Below are positions 18,458 to 28,332 of a stretch of 64,000 nt of DNA, piece after piece. Each line of letters begins with the position of its first letter. The first letter of the stretch is position 1. Under the pieces are notes generated by a model that ran no database searches, was not told the DNA's origin, and saw only the letters and a program-made list of their open reading frames with translations. The position numbers and the translations under genes were made by a program. The stretch comes from Arenibacter antarcticus (GTDB lineage: Bacteria > Bacteroidota > Bacteroidia > Flavobacteriales > Flavobacteriaceae), in the NCBI RefSeq assembly GCF_041320605.1, contig NZ_CP166679.1, positions 3,148,001-3,212,000 on the forward strand. Direction: 5' to 3'.

Positions 18458-19627
18458 ATGAATAATCAAAAAGCAAAGCATCTAATAACCAAATTCTTGA
18501 CACACCAAGCCTCCATAGCGGATTTGGATGAGTTAGAGATTTGGTTGCAGGATCCTAAAAATGAACATTTGTTCAATTCTTATGTCCAAACAAATTATGC
18601 AGTCGAATTCGAAATGAGGCAATTCGAAGCTAATGATTTAAAAAGAAATCTACAAGAATTAATGGTCGAAGAAAAAACGACTATAAGACTCAAAAAATGG
18701 CGTCAAGTTATAAGTTATGCCGCTGCAGCAGTTTTTGCAGGTTTATTAGTCACGGGCTATTTCCTTAAAGATGATATTTTCAATAAGAACATTGAAACAA
18801 CTCCTAGAATAGTTAATAATAACATTGAGGTTGGTTCCAATAAAGCAACTTTAACCTTGGAAGACGGCTCCCAAATTAATTTGGAAAAGGGTACTTCTTA
18901 TCAAATGCATAATGCCAAAAGCAATGGTGAAAAAATTGAGTATATAGCAGAGGAGGGTAATAAAACGAAATTGGCAAACAATATATTAACCATACCTCGA
19001 GGAGGAATGTTTCACCTGGTTCTTGCTGATAAAACAGAAGTGTGGTTAAATTCCGAGTCACAGCTTAAGTATCCAGTAAACTTCATCAAAGGAGATACTC
19101 GTAAAGTTGAACTTGTATATGGTGAAGGGTACTTTGTTGTTTCCCCAAGCACTGAACAGGAAGGCTCAAAATTTATTGTATCCAATCAATTTCAAGAAAT
19201 AGAAGTATTGGGTACAGAATTTAATATAAAGGCGTATAAGAACGAAAAAAATATATATACAACTTTAGTGGAGGGTAAGGTTTCTGTGAGTACGGTAACG
19301 ACCAAAATAGTGTTGGAGCCCTCGCAGCAAGCAAACCTTAATCTTAATGATGATAGCATAGACATTGCTACCGTTAATGTTGATAGTGAGATTTCCTGGA
19401 AAAACGGTGATTTTAGTTTTCGTAGAAAACCTCTGGGGGAGATTATGAAAGTGTTATCGCGCTGGTATGATATCGATGTTAATTTTGAGGTGCCTGAACT
19501 GGAAAAAGCGCTATTTAACGGAGCCCTAGGGAGAGATCAAAATATAGAAGATATATTGAATACAATTAAAAATTTCGGGATCATAAAGGATTATGAAATT
19601 ATTAATAAAACAATTCTCTTAAAATAA
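18458..19627 (+). CDS. FecR family anti-sigma factor
   Basis: Inner-membrane regulator of 389 aa that holds the ECF sigma factor and is triggered by the STN domain of the SusC downstream. Residues 1-80 form the cytoplasmic sigma-binding part, followed by one membrane helix (about 84-103, VISYAAAAVFAGLLVTGYFL). The periplasmic FecR domain (about 180-285) contains WLNSESQLKYP and VELVYGEGYFVV... VLGTEFNIKAY. The C-terminal DUF4974-type domain (about 315-388) starts at GDFSFRRKPLGEIMKVLSRWYD. It reads away from the sigma gene and 107 bp lie between it and susC, containing a hairpin. Regulation is probably through the sigma-type promoter just upstream. Confidence 0.93.
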   Translation: MNNQKAKHLITKFLTHQASIADLDELEIWLQDPKNEHLFNSYVQTNYAVEFEMRQFEANDLKRNLQELMVEEKTTIRLKKWRQVISYAAAAVFAGLLVTGYFLKDDIFNKNIETTPRIVNNNIEVGSNKATLTLEDGSQINLEKGTSYQMHNAKSNGEKIEYIAEEGNKTKLANNILTIPRGGMFHLVLADKTEVWLNSESQLKYPVNFIKGDTRKVELVYGEGYFVVSPSTEQEGSKFIVSNQFQEIEVLGTEFNIKAYKNEKNIYTTLVEGKVSVSTVTTKIVLEPSQQANLNLNDDSIDIATVNVDSEISWKNGDFSFRRKPLGEIMKVLSRWYDIDVNFEVPELEKALFNGALGRDQNIEDILNTIKNFGIIKDYEIINKTILLK

Positions 19628-19640
19628 TTCTATTAAAGAA

Positions 19641-19688
19641 AAAGGGAACGAAGGAGAACATTTAGCGGTGCATCAACTTCGTCCCTTT
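19641..19688 (+). terminator. Hairpin between fecR and susC, possible attenuating terminator
   Basis: The arms AAAGGGaACGAAG (19641-19653) and CTTCGTCCCTTT (19677-19688) pair over 12 bp with one bulged A and a 23-nt loop. It lies 13 bp after the fecR stop. There is no long T tract, so it may be a weak terminator or an RNA-stability element that sets different levels for fecR and susC. Confidence 0.4.
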
Positions 19689-19734
19689 AGAGTGTATTAC
19701 CTAAACTAATGTCCAACCAATACCATGTAAATTT

Positions 19735-22700
19735 ATGAAAATTAAATTAATTAAGTCGCGGTCATTCGTCAGAATTCGGGTGCTATTTTTGATTATGAAA
19801 GCCTTTATCTTCTTATTGTGCACAACCGTTTTTGGATTTACTACTGAAAAATCATTTTCTCAAGTAAAAATTTCTATTGACGTTGACAAGGTAGTTTCTG
19901 TAGATGAGGTCTTTGAAATTATTCAGGACCAAACAAAGTATCGATTTTTATATCCTGCCGATTTGTTTGCCAACGCTCCTAAGGTACAATTGAAGAAAGG
20001 AGAAATTGGAGTAGATGAGCTCTTAAAACAAAGTTTATCCCATAGTGAGGTAGAATTTGAACTCTCCCAAAAAAATCGCATTGTAATCCATGAGCGGAAT
20101 GCATCTGGCCAGCCTTCCAAAGTGTTTCTACAGCAGCAATTTGAAATCTCGGGTATGGTATTAGACGAAGTAGGTGTGCCATTGCCAGGTGCGAGCATTA
20201 TCGAGAAAGGTACCACTAATGGTACCCAAAGCGATTTTGATGGAAGTTTTTCGCTTTCGGTTACCGATGAAAAAGCTACCATTCAGATATCTTATATTGG
20301 TTTTGAAACCAAAGAAATCTCGGTCAATGGGCAAAAGAATATAACCGTAACTCTTGCCATTGATGCAGCTGGTCTAGAAGAGGTTGTTGTGGTTGGTTAC
20401 GGGACCCAGAAAAGAAGGGATTTAACTGGAGCGGTATCCTCTATCAGCACTCAAGATATTGTTAGATCAAACCCCGTGCAAGCCGCCGCAGCACTGCAAG
20501 GTCAGGTAACGGGTATTAATATCAATAAAGTAAAAGGTAGACCGGGAGATGGTTTTACCATAGATATCCGAGGGCTCAGTAGTTTCGGTGATAGTGAGTC
20601 AAGTGCGCCCCTTGTGGTAATTGATGGGGTTGTTGGGGGTGATATAAATGTAATTAACCCCAATGATATTGCGGCAATGGATGTATTAAAAGATGCATCA
20701 TCTACGGCTATTTATGGTTCACGTGGCGCCAATGGTGTTATTATAATCACAACCAAGAAAGGGGTATCAGGTAAGCCGAAAGTGACCTATAAAAATTATA
20801 CAGGTATAAAAGTGCCCACTCACCTCCCCAATATGATGAACGCACAACAATTTTATAACAAGAACTATGTATTACGACCACAAGAAACTGGAAAACAGCC
20901 GCGTAATATAACCGACAGTGAATTGGCCAATGTCCAAAATGGAAGAACAGTCGATTGGCTCGATTTGGTTACAGGTGCGGCATTGCAAAGTACCCATGAC
21001 ATTTCGCTATCCGGTGGCTCGGATAAAACTACCTACGACTTTTCAGCAGGATATTTAAACGAAGAGGGGAATACTTTGGAAACGGGATTTAAAAGATATA
21101 CCGTAAAAGGAGGAATACAAAGTATTTTAAATGATAAATTAAAAGTAGGTATGTCGACGTACTACACCTATAGTAAACAAAATCTCGCAGGGACCGAGGC
21201 GCTGCGGTCAGCTTATCGGGCAAGACCGACAGGAACCAATTTTTATGACGATTTATTGCCACAAGATCAGGCTCAAGACAAAGATTGGAATGGGTATGCG
21301 GTTTTTATGGGAATTAATGACAATCAGGTAATACACCCATTGGTCGAGATTGATCCTGAAAATTTTGTCCTTGAAACCCGTCGTTCATCTTTATTGGCTA
21401 ACGCTTATGTGGATTTTACACCTGTTAAAGGGTTGTCATTCAGATCTTCGCTCTCTACCGCAGTATCTAACCAAAGGGAAGGTGATTATAGAGGCACATA
21501 TACCAAGTCCCAAAAAACCACGCTCTTGCCTAAAGTCAATCTTCAGACAACTGATATATCTTCCTATACCTTAGACAATACTATAACCTACAATTTAAAT
21601 TCTGGTTCTCACAATTTAACCATAACAGGCTTGCATAGTATTTTTCATGAAAGAGGGCAATTCTCGAGGATAGATGTAAAAGATCTGCCGTTTAGATCCC
21701 TATGGTATTCCCTTGGCGATGGCGAGGTTACTTTGAATGAATCTAGTTTGACCGAGAAAGCCTTGATTTCCTATATGGGTAGGGTTAATTATAGTTTTAA
21801 AGATAAATATTTATTGACTCTAACTGGCCGAACTGACGGGGCATCTGTATTGTCCGAAGGTAACAAATGGCAATTTTTTCCGTCAGTGGCCTTAGCATGG
21901 CAACTGGGTGATGAAGATTTCATCAAAAATGCAAACCTGTTCTCAGATTTGAAATTGAGGGCTAGTTATGGGGAAGTGGGTAATGCAACCTCAATAAATC
22001 CTTATGAGACCCAGTCTACGGTATCCCAAACACAGTACGATTTTGGCGGTTCTCCGGCATATGGGTTTGCTATCAACAACCTCGCAAATAAAAACTTGGT
22101 TTGGGAGCGAAGTAAGGAATTTAATTTTGGCCTAAATATGGGTCTTTTCAACAATAGAATATCGACCGCGATAGAAGTTTATGATAGAAAAACCGTAGAC
22201 TTGATCTTAGGGGATAAAATACCGAATTCAACGGGGTTTTCCGATATAGTGGACAATGTTGGCGAAATAAGGAATAAGGGGATAGAGATTCTTTTGAATA
22301 CCGTCAATATATATAATGAAGATTTTAGATGGTCTACGTCCATAAATTTCACCAAAAATGAGAATGAGGTTACCAAATTAGCGGGAGGTATTTCCAGAGA
22401 CATAGGAAACAACAGGTTTGTGGGAGAGTCCGTGCAACCACTTTATTACTATGAAGTGGCAGGAATTTGGCAAACCAGCGAAGCTGACGAAGCCGCAACA
22501 TTTGGATATAAACCTGGTAATGTAAAGTTTATAGATCAAAATGGTGATGGCAAAATTACAGAAGATGATGATCGGGTAATCGTCGGATCAGAGACCCCTG
22601 ATTACATTATGGGTATTCGGAATCAATTTAATTATAAAGACTTCGATTTTTCATTCTTCATCTATACCCGGCAAGGTGTGAAATGGAAGAGTAGCTACCT

Positions 22701-23073
22701 AACAGGAACGTTTGGCGAGGTGGATGGTGATCGTTATAACGTGGATGCAACGCTTGACTTCTGGACAAGTACCAACCCAACCAATAATTACTTTGGATTG
22801 GAAGGAGCTGGAGGTTCAGGAAAAGCTCCTAAAGATTCATTTTCCATTGTAGATGCCAATTTTGTTCGGATTTCGGATATCACTTTGGGCTACACTTTAC
22901 CCCATGACTTAATAAATCGTTTGAATATAGGTCACTTACGAATTTATGCGCAGGCCACAAATCCGTTCTTGTTTACGAACACGAAAGGGTTTAGTCCCGA
23001 ATACAATTCGGGAATTAACAGCGATGACGTACCGTTCGCGATGTATGCATTGGGATTAAATATAACTTTTTGA
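19735..23073 (+). CDS. SusC/RagA-type TonB-dependent transporter with STN signalling domain
   Basis: Outer-membrane importer of 1112 aa for the second utilisation locus. A signal region covers about residues 15-42 (ends SFSQ). Then come an STN domain (about 44-119), a carboxypeptidase-regulatory-like domain (about 136-207, with GVPLPGASIIEKGTTNG), and the SusC signature EEVVVVGYGTQKRRDL (about 215-230). The plug includes PLVVIDGVVGG and the repeated family block TAIYGSRGANGVIIITTKKG, and the beta barrel ends in YALGLNITF. The STN domain matches the FecR and ECF sigma encoded just upstream, so transport and induction are coupled. SusD follows after 52 bp. Confidence 0.96.
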   Translation: MKIKLIKSRSFVRIRVLFLIMKAFIFLLCTTVFGFTTEKSFSQVKISIDVDKVVSVDEVFEIIQDQTKYRFLYPADLFANAPKVQLKKGEIGVDELLKQSLSHSEVEFELSQKNRIVIHERNASGQPSKVFLQQQFEISGMVLDEVGVPLPGASIIEKGTTNGTQSDFDGSFSLSVTDEKATIQISYIGFETKEISVNGQKNITVTLAIDAAGLEEVVVVGYGTQKRRDLTGAVSSISTQDIVRSNPVQAAAALQGQVTGININKVKGRPGDGFTIDIRGLSSFGDSESSAPLVVIDGVVGGDINVINPNDIAAMDVLKDASSTAIYGSRGANGVIIITTKKGVSGKPKVTYKNYTGIKVPTHLPNMMNAQQFYNKNYVLRPQETGKQPRNITDSELANVQNGRTVDWLDLVTGAALQSTHDISLSGGSDKTTYDFSAGYLNEEGNTLETGFKRYTVKGGIQSILNDKLKVGMSTYYTYSKQNLAGTEALRSAYRARPTGTNFYDDLLPQDQAQDKDWNGYAVFMGINDNQVIHPLVEIDPENFVLETRRSSLLANAYVDFTPVKGLSFRSSLSTAVSNQREGDYRGTYTKSQKTTLLPKVNLQTTDISSYTLDNTITYNLNSGSHNLTITGLHSIFHERGQFSRIDVKDLPFRSLWYSLGDGEVTLNESSLTEKALISYMGRVNYSFKDKYLLTLTGRTDGASVLSEGNKWQFFPSVALAWQLGDEDFIKNANLFSDLKLRASYGEVGNATSINPYETQSTVSQTQYDFGGSPAYGFAINNLANKNLVWERSKEFNFGLNMGLFNNRISTAIEVYDRKTVDLILGDKIPNSTGFSDIVDNVGEIRNKGIEILLNTVNIYNEDFRWSTSINFTKNENEVTKLAGGISRDIGNNRFVGESVQPLYYYEVAGIWQTSEADEAATFGYKPGNVKFIDQNGDGKITEDDDRVIVGSETPDYIMGIRNQFNYKDFDFSFFIYTRQGVKWKSSYLTGTFGEVDGDRYNVDATLDFWTSTNPTNNYFGLEGAGGSGKAPKDSFSIVDANFVRISDITLGYTLPHDLINRLNIGHLRIYAQATNPFLFTNTKGFSPEYNSGINSDDVPFAMYALGLNITF

Positions 23074-23125
23074 GTTAGTCGGTTAAGTTAAAAAGTTTGA
23101 ATGTTTCACAAAAAATAAAGATAAA

Positions 23126-24958
23126 ATGAAAAAATATAAAAAATGGCAAGTGTTGACCCTAATTGCTTTGGTCTTTTCTGTGGTTTCCTGCAGTGATTTA
23201 TTGGATGAGGATCCAATTTCACTTCAGACCGCTGATAATTATTATATATCCCAAGATGGCTTTGAAGATCTAGTAAGATCAATATACCCACTTTGGCGAG
23301 ATATAATTCAAGAGCGATCCTTGGTTCTTAGAGGTACCGATATGTTCAGTGAAGGAAAGTGGGACGAAGCGACTATAACCCAGGGACCTCCAGTGGATTC
23401 ATATGATATAAATTTTGGCGCTGGGTACGAACCGCTGGAATTGTTGTGGAACCTTTTGTATAGGGAAATTAATAGGGCCAATACTGTAGTGGATCGTTCC
23501 GAAAATGTACAAGGGATGGAGGATGGATTAAAGGCCGTTAGAGTGGCGGAAGCAAAGGTTTTGCGTTCACTTGCCCTCTTCTATGCTGTTCAACAATGGG
23601 GAGATATTCCCATGCCATTAAATGAGACTAAAGCTTCTAATAAGGAAGTGGTCAAAATAGCTGCAGCTCAGGTATATACACAGATAATTACTGATTTGAC
23701 TGAGGCTGAAAGTATTTTACCTGCAAAAGCTTCTGATTATGGCAGGGTTACAAAGGGTACTGCCCAATTTATATTGGCAAGGGTATATCTAACCCGTGGA
23801 TGGAATTTCAACAATTCTTTAGGAGGTAGTAATGCTGATTTTGATATGGCGCTAGATTTTGCGGACAAAGTTATTGCAAATTACCCCTTAGCTACAAACT
23901 ATAGTGATCTTTTTCCAAAACGAAATGAAAATCCGTTGATGGAAACCGAAAATCCAAGTACCCAGAATGCTGAAAATAATGAAATAGTATTTGCAATTCA
24001 GTTTAACACGGACGACCTTACCAATGGCGGTGATGACACTAATAGTAATGCGGTAATCGGTAATGATTATCACTCTATATTTGGAGGGGGGGCAGACGAT
24101 GTTCCTGGTTCCATAGCTCGTTCAAGTGCGTATAACCGATATCAATCCCACTTTAATACAACCCCGGGGATTTACCGCTTGTTCGATCCAGAAATTGATA
24201 CCCGTTACAATCATAACTTTTTAGGTAAATTATATGCGTTAAAAAAAGTTTCTGGATTTAAACCTACCAATAGTTCCGATCCAATAGATATTAATAAGGG
24301 GGATGTAGTGGTAGAGTTCAGACCTTGGAATAATCCGGCTACAAGTTTGGCAGAAAGAGGCCTCGATGTTGGGGGGACACTACCCTACGCTGTAATCAAT
24401 ACAGACCAATTTGGCAGAATAACGGTTTCAAAATACCACGACTCCTATAAGGCTCCAATGATGTGGAAGTTTTGGGAACCCGGCATACCATACGGTGATG
24501 CATTGGGTACGTTCGATTTTGCGTTATTCCGATCAGCTGAGGCTTATTTGATTGCTGCTGAAGCACTTGTTAAAGGTGCTTCAGGTGGAAACTTAGGATC
24601 GGCTGATGTATATTACAATGCAATTGTAGACCGTGCTTTGGGCGCTAACGCAGGAGCTGATCCATTGCAGGCATCTAATCCAGAAGATGTTTCCTCTTTA
24701 ACTTCAAAGTCTTATAGGGCCACAGCAGCCACTATTGATATCGATATGATTCTAGATGAGCGCGCAAGGGAATTGATGGGAGAGTATGTTAGATGGTATG
24801 ATTTAAAGCGTACTGGAAAGTTAATCGAAAGAGCTACAAAATACAACCCTTGGACCGCTGCCAGTGGAAGTTTGGATGCCCACCATTTATTGCGTCCTAT
24901 TCCGCAACAGGAGATCGATTTGTCTTCAAATAATTTGGGCCAGAACCCAGGCTATTAA
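23126..24958 (+). CDS. SusD/RagB family nutrient-binding outer-membrane lipoprotein
   Basis: Surface glycan-binding partner of the SusC upstream, 610 aa. The signal peptide ends at Cys22 (SVVSC) and is followed by the usual SDLLDEDP. SusD blocks include WNLLYREINRANTVVD, VRVAEAKVLRSLALFYAVQQWGDIP, GTAQFILARVYLTRGW and, near the end, ILDERARELMGEYVRWYDLKRTGKL with LRPIPQQEIDLS. It is somewhat longer than the SusD of operon A. The pair belongs to the large sulfatase locus and is therefore the best marker of its substrate, which cannot be read directly. Confidence 0.95.
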   Translation: MKKYKKWQVLTLIALVFSVVSCSDLLDEDPISLQTADNYYISQDGFEDLVRSIYPLWRDIIQERSLVLRGTDMFSEGKWDEATITQGPPVDSYDINFGAGYEPLELLWNLLYREINRANTVVDRSENVQGMEDGLKAVRVAEAKVLRSLALFYAVQQWGDIPMPLNETKASNKEVVKIAAAQVYTQIITDLTEAESILPAKASDYGRVTKGTAQFILARVYLTRGWNFNNSLGGSNADFDMALDFADKVIANYPLATNYSDLFPKRNENPLMETENPSTQNAENNEIVFAIQFNTDDLTNGGDDTNSNAVIGNDYHSIFGGGADDVPGSIARSSAYNRYQSHFNTTPGIYRLFDPEIDTRYNHNFLGKLYALKKVSGFKPTNSSDPIDINKGDVVVEFRPWNNPATSLAERGLDVGGTLPYAVINTDQFGRITVSKYHDSYKAPMMWKFWEPGIPYGDALGTFDFALFRSAEAYLIAAEALVKGASGGNLGSADVYYNAIVDRALGANAGADPLQASNPEDVSSLTSKSYRATAATIDIDMILDERARELMGEYVRWYDLKRTGKLIERATKYNPWTAASGSLDAHHLLRPIPQQEIDLSSNNLGQNPGY

Positions 24959-24988
24959 AGCAAAATGTTTGTTTAGTTGGTTTTTTAG

Positions 24989-25017
24989 TATGGACAGGTC
25001 ATATTGGCCTGTCTATA
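24989..25017 (+). terminator. Hairpin after susD, weak terminator candidate
   Basis: A stem of 10 pairs (24989-24998 with 25008-25017; core GACAGG/CCTGTC, one G-T pair) with a 9-nt loop lies 30 bp after the susD stop. No T tract follows, so read-through into the catabolic genes is possible. The rest of the 281-bp gap (24959-25239) shows no gene; a perfect 12-bp palindrome, TCTTTGCAAAGA, is at 25160-25171. Confidence 0.35.
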
Positions 25018-25239
25018 CCTAAAAGGATCGGTTCATACACAGAAATTGCCATAAACCATATGGTTCAACAACGATTTTTAGACGAACTTATTTAGTCTAC
25101 AATAAGAGAAACGTTTAATATTTGGATATTAAAAAGCGGAAGCATTGAGGTATTTAATGTCTTTGCAAAGATTGAAATATGTCTAATTCCGTCCTTTAAT
25201 CCATTAATTTTTTATACATACTCCTAATAAATTCAACTA

Positions 25240-26655
25240 ATGGAAAGAAGAAATTTTGTAAAAACTAGTGCCTCCGCTTTAGTAGGTATTGCCGGCTTCT
25301 CTATAATACCCTCAACTGTTTTGGGACAAACTTTTGGCCATATTGCCCCAAGTGACAAAGTAAATTTAGCGTGTTGTGGAATTGGTAATAGAGGTGGTGG
25401 AATAATTAAATCCCTGCATGCAACTGGTCTAGCCAATATTGTTGCATTATGTGATGTGGATATGGGAGCGCCACATACGCTGGAAGTTATGGAGATGTTT
25501 CCCGATATCCCCCATTTTAAGGATTTTAGGGAAATGTTCGATGCAATGGGAAATAAAATTGAAGCAGTTAGTGTGGGAACACCCGATTTCTCGCACTTTC
25601 CAATTACGATGCTCGCCATGTCCTTAGGCATTCATGTATATGTTGAAAAACCTATGGCAAGAACTTTTAATGAAGTAGCATTGATGATGAGTTGTGCTGA
25701 GAGGCATAATGTGGTGACCCAGATGGGAAATCAAGGGCATTCTGGTGAGAATTATTTTCAGTTCAAGGCATGGAAGGAAGCGGGTATTATCAAAGATATT
25801 ACGGCTATAACGGCCCATATGAATGGTCGAAGACGTTGGCATAGTTTTAATGTAAATATGACCAAATATCCCGCAAAAGAAGCTATACCTACAACATTGG
25901 ATTGGGATACTTGGCTCAGTACTGCCTCAGAGCACGATTACAACAAGGATTTTGTAAACGGACAATGGCGCTGTTGGTACGATTTTGGTATGGGTGCACT
26001 TGGGGATTGGGGTGCACATATAATGGATACAGCACATGAGTTTCTTGAACTTGGACTACCGTATGAAGTAGATCCAGTTATGCTGGAAGGGCACAATCCT
26101 TTTTTCTTTCCTATGTCATCAACTCTTGTATTTAAATTTCCTGAAAGGGGGAATATGCCGGCGCTAGATATCACATGGTATGATGGGGTGAACAATCAAC
26201 CACCACTTCCAAAAGGCTATGGTGTTTCAACTACGGATTCAGATATTCCCCCACCAAGTGATGGAAAATTGGAGCCTACAAAATTAAGGCCTGGGAAAAT
26301 TATTTACGGAAAAGATTTGATTTTTAAGGGAGGCTCACACAGTAGTCCATTATCAATTATCCCAGCAAAAAAGGCGAAGGAAATGGAGTCAAGTCTACCA
26401 TTGGTACCCGAAAGTCCATCAAATCACTTTGAAAACTTTTTACTTTCTTGTAAAGGGGAGGAGAAATGCCGGTCATCATTTGATATTGCAGGACCATTGA
26501 GTCAAGTTTTCAATTTGGGTGTTTTGGCGCAAAGGTTAAATACGAAATTGATTTTTGACCGCGAAACGAAACAGGTTACCAATAATCCCCTTGCAAATAT
26601 GATGCTCACAGGAGCACAGCCAAGGAAGGGTTGGGAGGAATATTATAAACTGTGA
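25240..26655 (+). CDS. Tat-exported Gfo/Idh/MocA family oxidoreductase
   Basis: Exported NAD(P)-dependent oxidoreductase of 471 aa. The N-terminus MERRNFVKTSASALVG has a twin-arginine motif and hydrophobic stretch, ending near VLGQ. The Rossmann loop GIGNRGGG is at residues 47-54 and the catalytic motif VEKPMAR is near 136-142. The longer C-terminal half (WYDFGMGALGDWGAHIMDTAHEFL region, PGKIIYGKDLIFKGGSHSS) is typical of the secreted Bacteroidota subgroup that sits near DUF1080 and sulfatase genes. Members of this subgroup have been linked to oxidation of sugar hydroxyls before eliminative glycoside cleavage. The next gene begins within or 5 bp after its stop. Confidence 0.9.
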   Translation: MERRNFVKTSASALVGIAGFSIIPSTVLGQTFGHIAPSDKVNLACCGIGNRGGGIIKSLHATGLANIVALCDVDMGAPHTLEVMEMFPDIPHFKDFREMFDAMGNKIEAVSVGTPDFSHFPITMLAMSLGIHVYVEKPMARTFNEVALMMSCAERHNVVTQMGNQGHSGENYFQFKAWKEAGIIKDITAITAHMNGRRRWHSFNVNMTKYPAKEAIPTTLDWDTWLSTASEHDYNKDFVNGQWRCWYDFGMGALGDWGAHIMDTAHEFLELGLPYEVDPVMLEGHNPFFFPMSSTLVFKFPERGNMPALDITWYDGVNNQPPLPKGYGVSTTDSDIPPPSDGKLEPTKLRPGKIIYGKDLIFKGGSHSSPLSIIPAKKAKEMESSLPLVPESPSNHFENFLLSCKGEEKCRSSFDIAGPLSQVFNLGVLAQRLNTKLIFDRETKQVTNNPLANMMLTGAQPRKGWEEYYKL

Positions 26656-26660
26656 AAATT

Positions 26661-28247
26661 ATGATTTCAAGAATTATGTACCGCATTATTTTATCGAAAT
26701 TATTAACCAGCATTCTCGTTTTATCTGTCTCTAGCGGCATTCTGGCACAAGAGTATGCCATAACGGACTTCGGAGCCAAGAATGATGGAAAAACTTTGTC
26801 CTCTACCGCAATTCAATCGGCTATAGATACTGCCCATAAAAACGGTGGAGGTAGGGTAATTGTGTCAGAAGGCGTTTTTCTTACGGGAAGTATCATTCTT
26901 AAATCGGGAGTTGAACTGCATTTGAAGAAAGAAGCCATACTGTTGGGAAGCACCAATCCCTATGATTATAAGGGATTAAACCGGTGGAAGTCCCTTGTTT
27001 TGGCTGACGGACAAAATAAAATTGCAATTACCGGAGAAGGCATTATTGATGGTCAGGGCCAAAAGTTGGCGTTACAGTTGGATAGTCTTTTTTATGTGGG
27101 AAAACTCGATAGTATCCATTACAACCTTCATAGAAATAGACCTAGCGAAGTTTTGCGACCTCAACTTATTGAAATAGTTAATTGTAGCCAAATTGAGGTT
27201 TCTGGTGTTACGCTGAAGAATGCGGCGAGTTGGGTACAGACGTATGACAAGTGTACAGACCTGGTTATCGATAATATCCGGGTGGATAGTGATGTTTACT
27301 GGAATAATGATGGCATCGACATTAGTGACTGCACAAATGTTCGCATTACCAATAGTTATGTAAACGCCGCTGATGACGGGATATGTCTCAAATCCCATAC
27401 AAAAGGCTTCCTTAACCAAAATATCTATATCGCTAATTGCACCATTAGATCCAGTGCTAGTGCCATAAAGTTTGGTACAGCTTCCGTTGGGGGGTTTAAG
27501 AACATCATTATAGAGAACATCACAATTTTCGACACCTTTCGATCTGCGCTTGCGTTTGAAGCAGTTGATGGTGGAACCATAGAAAATGTAGTTGTAACTA
27601 ATGTGTCTGCGACCACTACTGGAAACGCCCTTTTTATTAAGCTAGGACATAGAAATGTAGATGGAAAAATAGGCGCCATTAGAAATGTGAAAATTAAAAA
27701 TTTAAACGTGCATATCCCGTTTTCCAAGCCCGATCTTAAATACACTATAAGAGGACCAGAACCACGGTTTTTTCACAATGTATTTCCCGCCTCAATTTCT
27801 GGATTGCCAGGTTATGATGTGGAAGATATCACTTTAGAAAATGTCTCCATATCCTATCCCGGACGTGGAGATAAAGGGTATGCCTATATGCCTACCTGGC
27901 GTCTTAATACCGTCCCAGAAAAAGCTTCTTCTTACCCTGAATTCTCCATGTTCGGAGAACTCCCTTCATGGGGTTTTTATGTAAGACATGTGTCTGGTTT
28001 GGAAATGAAAAATGTAAGGTTAAGTGTTCGTGAACAAGATTTTCGTCCCGCATATGTTTTTGATGATGTAAAAGGTCTGAAAATTGAAGGTGGGAGCATT
28101 ACATCGCTCTCGGAAAATGGACAATTAGTAATTAAGGACGTCAAGAGCTTTAATGTGAGCCAACTTTCAGTGGATGGCCAGGCATTAAAAAAAGTGACTT
28201 CCTATGGTGCAAATTCTGAAATATCAGGAGTGGAACAATTTAAATAA
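26661..28247 (+). CDS. GH28-like (polygalacturonase/rhamnogalacturonase family) right-handed beta-helix glycosidase
   Basis: A secreted parallel-beta-helix hydrolase. I prefer the ATG at 26661; a GTG at 26652 would overlap the upstream stop. After a signal peptide (to LAQ) the GH28 entry motif ITDFGAKNDGKTLSSTAIQSAID is split here as ITDFGAKNDG and STAIQSAIDT. The catalytic cluster is recognisable as YWNNDGIDISD (Asp of NxD) and NAADDGICLKS (Asp pair). The usual GHG motif is replaced by SSASAIKFGTASVGG and no RIK motif is apparent, so it is a divergent member. GH28 enzymes cleave galacturonate-containing chains; with sulfatases around it, a sulfated uronic-acid or rhamnose-containing polymer is plausible. 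Confidence 0.85.
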   Translation: MISRIMYRIILSKLLTSILVLSVSSGILAQEYAITDFGAKNDGKTLSSTAIQSAIDTAHKNGGGRVIVSEGVFLTGSIILKSGVELHLKKEAILLGSTNPYDYKGLNRWKSLVLADGQNKIAITGEGIIDGQGQKLALQLDSLFYVGKLDSIHYNLHRNRPSEVLRPQLIEIVNCSQIEVSGVTLKNAASWVQTYDKCTDLVIDNIRVDSDVYWNNDGIDISDCTNVRITNSYVNAADDGICLKSHTKGFLNQNIYIANCTIRSSASAIKFGTASVGGFKNIIIENITIFDTFRSALAFEAVDGGTIENVVVTNVSATTTGNALFIKLGHRNVDGKIGAIRNVKIKNLNVHIPFSKPDLKYTIRGPEPRFFHNVFPASISGLPGYDVEDITLENVSISYPGRGDKGYAYMPTWRLNTVPEKASSYPEFSMFGELPSWGFYVRHVSGLEMKNVRLSVREQDFRPAYVFDDVKGLKIEGGSITSLSENGQLVIKDVKSFNVSQLSVDGQALKKVTSYGANSEISGVEQFK

Positions 28248-28332
28248 AAAAGCAATGCTATTTAGAATTTAAGCTAGGACATTGACTATAGAAATACGTG
28301 TAACCCACTAAGTAAAAGAAACTTTTTATCGT

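Noticed and set aside
25233-25631. 132-codon minus-strand frame over the start of the exported Gfo gene
   Set aside because: Antisense shadow of a clear Tat signal and Rossmann domain; low-complexity composition.
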